DNA of 13,795 nt from JAKACA01 sp050010115 (lineage in GTDB: Bacteria; Actinomycetota; Acidimicrobiia; Acidimicrobiales; Bog-793). The translations under genes and the position numbers were made by a program. This document shows, one piece after another, positions 6,545-13,795 of this stretch. Position 1 is the stretch's first letter; every line of letters starts with the position of its first letter. Where the stretch lies: the NCBI GenBank assembly GCA_050010115.1, contig JBEKLQ010000120.1, forward strand, positions 1 through 13,795, written 5' to 3'. The notes beneath the pieces were generated by a model. That model did not search any database and had not been told where the DNA came from. It worked only from the letters and a program-made list of their open reading frames with translations.

Positions 6545-7870
6545 GTGAACCAGCCCTTGTCCTTCCCATCGCCCGCGGGTGCGGGTGCGGGGGCAGGCGC
6601 CGTCCCGCGTGCAGGCTCGGGTGCGCGTACGTGGCGAGCGAGGATGCGCTTGGCGTGTCGGGCTGTGGCGAGCTTCCTCAGGCGCCGGTCCGCAGCGAGG
6701 ATCACCTTGGCCATCCCGAGGACCGCGCGCTTCGTCGCGACGACTCATCGGACTCGCGAGGTCGCTCGCGGCCTCCCGTCGCCTGACCTGACGCTCGCCC
6801 TCGCCGCCGGCGTGGCCATGGACGAAGCGGTCATGGCTGCCATGCTCACTCCCGAGCGCTTCCCCAGCCTCGCCGACTATCGGCGAGTCGGCGAAGAGCT
6901 CGCTCTCGCGCGAGAGCTGTTCGCCGAGCGCGGGTGGCTCGACGACCCGGCCGCCTATCACCGGACTCCACCGCCGCTCACGAACCGGGACGTCGTGTCG
7001 GTGCGCGGGAGAGCGCGTGGGATTTCTTACGAGCAGTTGAGGTATGAGAGTGGTTTCTCGCCGACGACCGACGAACCGGGTAGGGAACGGTGGGAGTCGT
7101 ACGCACCCAACCACCGGGCGGTCGCCAACATCGTCCGTCACCGCGACGATGACCGGCCTTGGGTCATTTGCGTCCACGGCTTCACCATGGGGTACCCGAT
7201 CATGGATTTCGCCGGCTTGCAGACGGGGCGCCTCCATTACGAGCTCGGTCTCAACGTCGCCATGCCGGTGCTGCCGCTCCACGGTCCGCGGAAGGTCACG
7301 AGGTTGAGCGGGGAGCCGTTTCTCAGCTTCGAGCTCATGAATTCGATCCACGGATTCGCCCAGGCGGTCTGGGACATCCGTCGCCTGATCTCGTGGCTAC
7401 GGCAAGAGGGGGCCACGTCGATCGGCCTGTACGGCGTGTCGCTCGGAGGTTACGTCGTCTCGTTGCTGGCTGGAGTGGAGGACGGCTTGGGTGCTGTCGT
7501 GGCTGGCGTCCCCGTGACCGATGTGCCGGCGCTGTTCGGTGGCCACACGCCGCCGGCGGTCCGGGCGCTGGCGGTCCAGCACGGGTTGTTGGAGTCGGGG
7601 CCGGGTAGTGCCCACCATGTCGTGTCACCCATGGCGTTCGATGCCCGGGTGCCAGTCGACCGGCGGTTCATCTTCGCCGGCTATGGCGACCGGATGGCGT
7701 TCCCCGAGCAGGCTCACCGGCTGTGGCAGCACTGGGACGAGCCGGAGATCTGCTGGTACCCGGGCAATCACGTCGGTTATCTGTGGTCGCGTGAGGTGGC
7801 AGCGTTCCTCGGTGCCTCGCTCGAGCGGAGTGGGTTGCAGGGTGCCCCGGCTGGCGTGGTCCGCCGGTGA
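6545..7870 (+). CDS. Alpha/beta hydrolase, putative esterase or lipase
   Basis: A 441-aa serine hydrolase; the substrate is unknown. After a variable N-terminal region, the hydrolase fold begins near residue 205 with the oxyanion-type motif VHGFTMG (210-216). The nucleophile elbow is GVSLGG with Ser299. The likely acid is Asp382 in AGYGDRM, and the likely base is His409 in YPGNHVGYL. Residues 11-19 are alternating Ala-Gly, and the first roughly 75 residues are Arg-rich, without a clear signal peptide. The GTG start at 6545 has AAGGAG 4 nt upstream. The ATG at 6644 would remove the repeat and is a possible alternative start. It is divergent from WS/DGAT, which is consistent with a role in lipid ester turnover, but that rests on context only. 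It is followed by a convergent intergenic region. Confidence 0.85.
   Translation: MNQPLSFPSPAGAGAGAGAVPRAGSGARTWRARMRLACRAVASFLRRRSAARITLAIPRTARFVATTHRTREVARGLPSPDLTLALAAGVAMDEAVMAAMLTPERFPSLADYRRVGEELALARELFAERGWLDDPAAYHRTPPPLTNRDVVSVRGRARGISYEQLRYESGFSPTTDEPGRERWESYAPNHRAVANIVRHRDDDRPWVICVHGFTMGYPIMDFAGLQTGRLHYELGLNVAMPVLPLHGPRKVTRLSGEPFLSFELMNSIHGFAQAVWDIRRLISWLRQEGATSIGLYGVSLGGYVVSLLAGVEDGLGAVVAGVPVTDVPALFGGHTPPAVRALAVQHGLLESGPGSAHHVVSPMAFDARVPVDRRFIFAGYGDRMAFPEQAHRLWQHWDEPEICWYPGNHVGYLWSREVAAFLGASLERSGLQGAPAGVVRR
6575..6601 (+). repeat. Short (Ala-Gly)n-coding microsatellite at the hydrolase N-terminus
   Basis: Repeated GCGGGT-type hexamers encode AGAGAGAGA (residues 11-19). The composition and the dipeptide are the same as the insertion in pgi. 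The tract sits between the start codon and the first Arg-rich segment, where length change would be tolerated. Confidence 0.75.
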
Positions 7871-8015
7871 GCACGCTCGTCTGATTCGCCGAGCAGACAG
7901 GCCGGGCGCCTTGAGACCGGCTCGCGCACTCGCAAAGGTAGATGGGCCAATTTCGCGAGGTCGCGATCGCCGGCCGGACCGTGACCTCGCCGGTAACCAC
8001 GTGATGAGGACTACC

Positions 8016-8043
8016 CGATCGACGGTCAGCGCGCCGTCGATCG
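8016..8043. terminator. Perfect 10-bp stem-loop between convergent genes
   Basis: CGATCGACGG (8016-8025) and CCGTCGATCG (8034-8043) are exact reverse complements with an 8-nt loop TCAGCGCG. Its position between two converging genes suggests a bidirectional terminator. No T-tract follows on either strand, so the role rests on geometry alone. Confidence 0.55.
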
Positions 8044-8073
8044 CCGACGACACGCCCGCCGGTCAGCCTGCAG

Positions 8074-8189
8074 CTGGGCACCTCGGCTGGGAACCTCGGC
8101 TGGGAACCTCGGCTGGGCACCTCGGCTGGGCACCTCGGCTGGGCACCTCGGGTGGGCACCGCGGGTGGGCACCGCGGCAGGGACCGCGG
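8074..8189. repeat. 13-bp minisatellite, eight units plus one degenerate unit
   Basis: The unit CTGGGCACCTCGG is repeated head to tail: exact in units 1, 4, 5 and 6, CTGGGAACCTCGG in units 2 and 3, and GTGGGCACCGCGG in units 7 and 8 (8152-8177). A final 12-nt unit CAGGGACCGCGG ends at 8189. The ordered spread of variants (AA pair on the left, GCG pair on the right) is typical of local duplication. The unit length is not a multiple of three and the array is intergenic. It could be a VNTR locus, a multi-site binding array or a transcribed structured tail; the sequence does not tell which. Confidence 0.9.
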
Positions 8190-8239
8190 CGCCAGCTCAG
8201 GCGGCGAGGCGATGGCGCGAGTCGTGAGAGTCGGCGGGT

Positions 8240-9709
8240 TCAGGCGAGCACCCGCATCACCGATGCGAGGAAATCGGTCCCGGTGATGGGTTCATCAGGG
8301 CTCTCCGCTGCAGCGATCTTGGCTCCGACGTCCACGGGGCTGTCGGTGTCGACACGGAACGGGGACTCGAGCCTGAGCCGCATACGGTCGGCGATGTCCG
8401 CCAGCCGCTTGGCATCGATCGAACCGGTGCAGATGACTGCGATGCCGTCGTGACCGACTCGGTACACCTCGTCGGTCTGGCGGATGAGCGAGTACACGCG
8501 CCGGGCAGCGACGCGGATCAGCGTGTCGATGGTGAAGTCGGAGAGCTTCCCGCGCAGGCTTTCCAGCTCCTTCAACCGGATGCAGACGAGCCCGGGGCGC
8601 TGACCGCCCGAGACCATCTCGTCGAGCGATCGGACGAGGCCCGCCTCGAGTGGCAGTCCCGTCACTACGTCGATGTCGGACGGCCAGGGTGCAGCCTGCC
8701 CCCGCTGGAGCGGGCCTGAAGGACGAGTCCTGCCGATGGCGAGCGAGGCGATCTCGGCTGCGTAGCGGAACGTTGCCACGGTCGACCTCGAGATCGGCCC
8801 TTCCCGGTGGTCCCAGGCCACCAGGCACCCGACGATCCGGTCGCGGTGGCTCGCGAGCACCGGCACGCTGCGGACCGCCGTGTACCGGCAGCGCCGGGCG
8901 AAGTCCTGCAACTCGGGCGACAGAGCGGCGACCTCGACGTCGACGGAGTTCACCCTGCCGGCGAGCACGACGTCCCACGGTCCGCTCGTGGCCGGATCGA
9001 GGCCGGGAACGAGCGGGTGCTGAAGAGGGATGTCGCCCTTGTCGTTGACGGTGAGGAAGTAGCAGTCCTGGCCCACGGGCTCACAGACCAGGACGCCGGC
9101 GATGGTCTCCAATGCGTCATGAGCGATCTGGGTGACTGAAGCGCGCTCGTCAGTGTCATGCCAGCCGACGTGCGGGATCAGGGCGGCATTGAGGCCGTGC
9201 CGTACGGTCTGCAACCGGATGAGCACGACCGTCGCACCCCCGGGAGATCCATCGTCGCGGAACGACGCTGACACCTCGACGAGCCGCTTGGATCCGTCCG
9301 GCTGCTCGAAGCGCGCCACGACCCCCGCGGGGACCGATCCCGTCGGCATGGCGCGTGCTTCGGCGATGACCGCGGTTACGTAATCGGCGTCATCGGGTAC
9401 CACGTACCTGAGCAGATCCGAACCGACCAGCTCTACGACCGGGCGACCGAACACCGAAGCGAATCTGCCCGACACCTCCGCGATCGTCCGGCCCGCCCGC
9501 AGCAGGAGCACGGCAGCGGGCATGGTCTCGATGATCGACGCGAGGTCGGGCGACACCGAGCCTCGCGACCCGCCGCGCGACGTGCGTCCGGATGAGCGCC
9601 GGGAGGGCTCCGGCGTGGGATCGACCGCGGGTGGTTCCGTGTCGTTGGTCGCGTCGGTTCGCTCGGACCCAGACCGGCCTCGCCGGAAACCCATCCGAGG
9701 AGAGTTCAT
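8240..9709 (-). CDS. PAS-GAF protein with a degenerate GGDEF domain
   Basis: A 489-aa, probably cytoplasmic sensory protein. The first roughly 52 residues are polar, Arg/Ser/Pro-rich and likely disordered. A PAS-like domain spans about 55-167 (DLASIIETMPAAVLLL ... RFASVFGRPVVELVG), a GAF-like domain about 185-327 and a GGDEF-fold domain about 345-489. The last begins with DVVTGLP, matching the DxLTGLPN start of diguanylate cyclases. The active-site loop reads VGHDGIAV (418-425) where active enzymes have GGDEF, and the metal-binding DxDxFK segment is replaced by IRLKELES. Diguanylate cyclase activity is therefore unlikely; a binding or regulatory role is inferred. ATG 9709 is chosen because AAGGAG (complement of 9714-9719) lies 4 nt upstream; a GTG at 9742 is in frame but lacks such a site. 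It lies 190 nt downstream of argG on the same strand. Confidence 0.82.
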   Translation of the reverse strand: MNSPRMGFRRGRSGSERTDATNDTEPPAVDPTPEPSRRSSGRTSRGGSRGSVSPDLASIIETMPAAVLLLRAGRTIAEVSGRFASVFGRPVVELVGSDLLRYVVPDDADYVTAVIAEARAMPTGSVPAGVVARFEQPDGSKRLVEVSASFRDDGSPGGATVVLIRLQTVRHGLNAALIPHVGWHDTDERASVTQIAHDALETIAGVLVCEPVGQDCYFLTVNDKGDIPLQHPLVPGLDPATSGPWDVVLAGRVNSVDVEVAALSPELQDFARRCRYTAVRSVPVLASHRDRIVGCLVAWDHREGPISRSTVATFRYAAEIASLAIGRTRPSGPLQRGQAAPWPSDIDVVTGLPLEAGLVRSLDEMVSGGQRPGLVCIRLKELESLRGKLSDFTIDTLIRVAARRVYSLIRQTDEVYRVGHDGIAVICTGSIDAKRLADIADRMRLRLESPFRVDTDSPVDVGAKIAAAESPDEPITGTDFLASVMRVLA

Positions 9710-9899
9710 CGTGCTCCTTCGTCTTCTCACACCGTGCGACACCTGGGCAGCCCACCCCGATGGCGAACCGCCTGGCAGCCCGCTGAGTGCGACCCCGGCG
9801 AAGGTCGGGCGAACACGTCAACTATCCCCTCGCTGACCTCTGCCGCGACTAACGAAGCTACTCCCGCCATCGAGCGCCGGCAAGGGCGGCAGCCCCCCG
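9710..9899 (-). other. Spacer between argG and the PAS-GAF-GGDEF gene
   Basis: 190 nt, with no gene seen. It holds the Shine-Dalgarno of the downstream gene (complement of 9714-9719). CGACC/GGTCG (about 9791-9808) can form a small 5-bp stem with an 8-nt loop. A TTGACG hexamer on the minus strand near 9813-9818 resembles a -35 element, but I could not pair it with a convincing -10. Confidence 0.35.
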
Positions 9900-11168
9900 T
9901 CAGCGGTCCCCAGCCTCCCGCGCGCGCCGGCCTGCATCGCCGGCGGCGTTCACCACCATCGCAGAGGTCGAGTACAGCCGGGCGAACGCCCGGGCCTCGT
10001 CCCCGGACCACAGCGAGCTTCCGTGCCCGTACGTCGAACCCAGTTCACGGGTCGCCTCGAGCAAGCTGAACACGCTCGAGCATCCAAGGGCCACCACGTT
10101 GCCCTTGTGCAACTTGAGCCGGACCTCGCCGTCCACGCGCTCCTGGGTGGCGTCGAGAAACGCCTCGATGTCCCGCATCACCGGGTCGTAGTACACGCCC
10201 TCGTGCAGTTGATCCCCATAGATGCCGCCCAGGTATGCCTTGAGGGACTGCTGGCGGTTGGAGAGCACGAGGCGCTCCAGCTCCCGGTGGCCGGCGAGCA
10301 AGATGAAGTAGCCCGGCGCTTCGAAACCCAGACGGCCCATGATCCCCATGATCGTCTGGCCCGTGTGCACGCCGCGACCGACACCGTGCACCGCGCCCAA
10401 CTTGTTGAGCGCGGTCAACAGGCGATGACCGCCGCCGGTGCCACCCTCCCAGCCATCGGGCAGCTCGCCGGGGAATACACATCCGACGGGCAGGCCTCGC
10501 TCGTACCGAACGGTCAGCTCCTGTGGTGCGTCCGGTGCCGCGTCGATGCTCCTCGTCAGCGGCCAAGCCTCCTCGGGCAGGTACTCCGTCGAACCGTAGG
10601 TCTCCTTGCCGCCGATAGTCGTCCCGAGCATCCCGTGGTTGAACGAGTACGAGCTCGTCTTCTCGGGGACGTCCACACCGCGTGCGCGGAGGTACTCCGT
10701 CTCGGCTTCGCGGGTCTGCGACTCGTCCCGCACGAGCGCCACGATCGGCATCTCCGGCGCCGTCGCCCGGATCACCACGTCGAAACGCACGTGATCGTTG
10801 CCTGCGCCCGTCGAGCCATGGGCGATGGCGGCGGCCTCCAGCCGCAAGGCCTCCTTCGTGACCTCCTCCGCCTGCACCATGCGCTCGACCCCGACGCATG
10901 AGGGGTACACGCCGTTGCGCAGGTAGTTCGCCTTCAGCAGGTGGCTGACGAACTCGTCGTACAAGCGATCACGAGCGTCGATGGTCACGTGAGACTCCGC
11001 CCCGAGTGCGAGCGCACGTGCTTCGATCTCCCCCATCTCAGCCTCGAGCATCCCGCCGGTATTGACGGTGACGGTGACGACACGCCGGCTCCGTTCGCGT
11101 AGCGACACGAGGCAGTACGAGGTGTCCAGCCCCCCCGAGAAGGCGAGGACTACCGGTTGGTCTGGCAC
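9900..11168 (-). CDS. argG: Argininosuccinate synthase
   Basis: Joins citrulline and aspartate with ATP to make argininosuccinate, the penultimate step of arginine synthesis; cytosolic. The product is 422 aa from the GTG at 11168, read as MPDQPVVLAFSGGLDTSY. The ATP-pyrophosphatase loop SGGLDTS is at residues 11-17. Family motifs include GVYPSCVGVERMVQAEEV, AHGSTGAGNDHVRFD (nucleotide/citrulline region), YSFNHGMLGTTIGGKETYGS, ELTVRYERGLPVG, GRGVHTGQTIMGIMGRLGFEAPG and DPVMRDIEAFLD. The TTIGGKET and GVHTGQTIMGIMGR features recall the Bacteroidetes/Xanthomonas-like subgroup more than the common actinobacterial form, as far as memory allows. The start is fixed by AGGAG (complement of 11173-11177) 4 nt upstream; longer in-frame starts run back into the upstream gene. 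It lies 55 nt after that gene on the same strand, so an operon is likely. argH and the other arg genes are absent from the window. Confidence 0.94.
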   Translation of the reverse strand: MPDQPVVLAFSGGLDTSYCLVSLRERSRRVVTVTVNTGGMLEAEMGEIEARALALGAESHVTIDARDRLYDEFVSHLLKANYLRNGVYPSCVGVERMVQAEEVTKEALRLEAAAIAHGSTGAGNDHVRFDVVIRATAPEMPIVALVRDESQTREAETEYLRARGVDVPEKTSSYSFNHGMLGTTIGGKETYGSTEYLPEEAWPLTRSIDAAPDAPQELTVRYERGLPVGCVFPGELPDGWEGGTGGGHRLLTALNKLGAVHGVGRGVHTGQTIMGIMGRLGFEAPGYFILLAGHRELERLVLSNRQQSLKAYLGGIYGDQLHEGVYYDPVMRDIEAFLDATQERVDGEVRLKLHKGNVVALGCSSVFSLLEATRELGSTYGHGSSLWSGDEARAFARLYSTSAMVVNAAGDAGRRAREAGDR

Positions 11169-11223
11169 TGCGCTCCTGTTCGTGATCGTGGCGCCCGGGG
11201 GCCGCTGGCCCGGGTGGTCGTGG

Positions 11224-12102
11224 TCAACAGTGGTAGATGGGTATGGTCCGTGCGTCGACATCGGCCTTCGACAACGGGAGCACGTAGTACTCCTCGCCGC
11301 GCTCGATCGCCGTCTGCACGGCCGTGAGCTGACCGTCGAGATCGTCGTCGACAACGATCTGGGAGTTCGGGGCCGGCATCTGCGCTGGATCGGCTGGGCT
11401 GCCGTCGTTCGGCAGGAACCTCAGGTCGACCTCGTAGCTGAACGTGTGCGGCGCCGGGTGGGCACCGAGCTTTGCGCAGGTGATGCGGAGCTTGCCGAAC
11501 TTCGGGTGCAGGTACAGCGCCTCGATGTGGTCGAACTGGGTCACACCCACCTGGCGCGTCGCCCGATAGGAGGCCAGGGCGAGCCGCTTCAGCGAGTACC
11601 CCAGGTTCTGGCCGGAGACGAGGGACCAGACCGACCAGCCGACCCAGCGGCCTCTCGTCGGCGTCGCTGCCGCCGCGTAGCCGGCGACCGGCAACGGGCC
11701 TTCGTAGCCAAGCTCCGACGCGCGATCCAGCAGGTTCAACAGCGCCGGCGCGTTGGCTTGGGTCTCCGAGAGCTCCTTCACATGGTTCTTCGAGGCCACG
11801 GCCAGCACCATCGCCGACGGCATGAGCGCCAGGTCCACCATCACCCACTTCGGCATCCCCAGCTCCCGCTCGCCGAAGCTCATGGCGTTGGCGACGATGA
11901 ACAGGTCCAGCATCGACTGGACGGAATAGGTCCCACCCCGGTAGCCGAACTCCGCCACACGAAAGTCGACCGGCTCCACGCGAATCCCGAACGGGATCAG
12001 ATCCAGCTCGGCGAGTACCTCAGCGGTCGAGACGGCATACAGCTGGTACGGGTCGCCCGATGCGATGGTGGTGAATGGGCTGGGGTTGCTCGTCTCTGAC
12101 AC
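11224..12102 (-). CDS. Conserved protein of unknown function, possibly acetoacetate-decarboxylase-like fold
   Basis: A 292-aa soluble protein without signal peptide or obvious membrane span. I do not recognise it securely. The segment FGERELGMPKW at about 76-86 resembles the GRE-x-x-G-x-PK pattern of acetoacetate decarboxylase-fold proteins, and the beta-rich layout around it (VDFRVAEFGYRGGTY, FSYEVDLRFLP) would fit, but a catalytic lysine cannot be assigned with confidence. The Val/Ala-rich middle includes VMVDLALMPSAMVLAVASKNH. The product ends in TIPIYHC. The GTG start at 12102 is supported by AAGGAGG, with 5 nt between GGAGG and the start. It lies 55 nt upstream of argG on the same strand and is probably cotranscribed with it. 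Its 5' side faces the Gly-rich protein gene across 120 nt. Confidence 0.6.
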   Translation of the reverse strand: MSETSNPSPFTTIASGDPYQLYAVSTAEVLAELDLIPFGIRVEPVDFRVAEFGYRGGTYSVQSMLDLFIVANAMSFGERELGMPKWVMVDLALMPSAMVLAVASKNHVKELSETQANAPALLNLLDRASELGYEGPLPVAGYAAAATPTRGRWVGWSVWSLVSGQNLGYSLKRLALASYRATRQVGVTQFDHIEALYLHPKFGKLRITCAKLGAHPAPHTFSYEVDLRFLPNDGSPADPAQMPAPNSQIVVDDDLDGQLTAVQTAIERGEEYYVLPLSKADVDARTIPIYHC

Positions 12103-12153
12103 GCCTTCCTCCTTGTACTGGATGGTACCGGCGACCGGAGCGCGGCAAACTAC

Positions 12154-12167
12154 CCGTCACGTGACGG
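12154..12167. promoter_or_regulatory. 14-bp perfect palindrome in a divergent promoter region, candidate operator
   Basis: CCGTCACGTGACGG is exactly self-complementary, with a CACGTG core. It lies in the middle of the 120-nt space between two divergent genes, 51 nt from the GTG at 12102 and 55 nt from the ATG at 12223. On the minus strand TAGTTT and TACCAT nearby fit TAnnnT -10 patterns, which would place the palindrome over or just upstream of that promoter. Dimeric regulators such as the TetR, MarR or GntR families bind sites of this size. No regulator gene is adjacent, so the cognate protein is unknown. Confidence 0.5.
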
Positions 12168-12222
12168 AGGGCCGAGCAGCCGGGTACGGTTGGTCGTCTT
12201 GATCAAGGGGTAGGGAGAAGCC

Positions 12223-13795
<1,573 letters not shown>

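Larger units (their letters stand above)
7871..8239. other. Convergent intergenic region (369 nt) without a gene
   Basis: It lies between the 3' ends of the hydrolase and the PAS/GGDEF gene. It contains an 8-bp inverted repeat GCGAGGTC/GACCTCGC (7955-7962, 7983-7990), the stronger hairpin at 8016-8043 and the 13-bp tandem array at 8074-8189. I see no coding sequence with a ribosome binding site or recognisable protein in any frame; the open frames crossing it are extensions of frames antisense or out of phase to the flanking genes. Confidence 0.7.

Noticed and set aside
8074..8189. CRISPR array or plasmid iterons
   Set aside because: Units are contiguous 13-mers without spacers, so this is not CRISPR. 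No replication initiator gene or AT-rich region is nearby, so an origin is not supported.
9924..9945. CGCCGGC/GCCGGCG stem near the argG 3' end as terminator
   Set aside because: It lies inside the argG coding sequence (Gly/Ala/Arg codons) before the stop, so it is more likely a by-product of GC-rich codons.
11169..11354. N-terminal extension of argG
   Set aside because: It runs into the upstream gene and adds Arg/Ser-rich sequence unlike ArgG; the GTG at 11168 has AGGAG just upstream and puts the SGGLDTS loop at the usual distance from the N-terminus.

Overview
The window is compact, GC-rich (roughly two-thirds G+C by eye) bacterial DNA with frequent GTG/TTG starts and G/C-ending codons. 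A wax ester synthase/diacylglycerol acyltransferase-family protein, an NAD-type short 6-phosphogluconate dehydrogenase, a DUF1003 membrane protein and a PGRS-like Gly-rich secreted protein together suggest a high-GC actinobacterium, possibly Acidimicrobiia-like. That placement is an inference from family composition. No tRNA, rRNA, CRISPR array, transposase or phage gene was seen. The content looks chromosomal and mostly housekeeping.

Layout. Positions 1-3429 (minus strand) carry gnd -> pgi, translationally coupled through an ATGA overlap, followed by msrB, which runs off the left edge. These cover sugar-phosphate flux (NADH-yielding oxidative pentose phosphate step, glucose-6-P/fructose-6-P isomerisation) and repair of oxidised methionine. 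Positions 3578-5029 (plus) carry a serine-acetyltransferase-like left-handed beta-helix enzyme and a DUF1003 membrane protein. A near-perfect hairpin spanning both stop codons separates the latter from the convergent WS/DGAT gene (5057-6460, minus). Divergent from WS/DGAT is an alpha/beta hydrolase (6545-7870, plus), so an acyl-transfer enzyme and a putative esterase/lipase share an 84-nt promoter region. A 369-nt convergent intergenic region (7871-8239) holds a perfect stem-loop and a 13-bp minisatellite. Next, on the minus strand, come a PAS-GAF-degenerate GGDEF protein, argG and an unrecognised conserved protein. From 12223 to the right edge (plus) runs an incomplete gene for a secreted Gly-rich parallel beta-helix protein.

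The most unusual points are these. First, the Gly-rich protein has a strict periodicity of about 90 residues: short beta-helix segments alternate with GGN/collagen-like inserts. Second, glucose-6-phosphate isomerase is interrupted by an in-frame (AG)n/(DG)n segment, and similar hexanucleotide-type microsatellites occur at the ends of two other genes. Third, there is an intergenic 13-bp tandem array. Fourth, the GGDEF-like domain has lost its catalytic signature. I did not find a clear new multi-gene defence or mobile system here.
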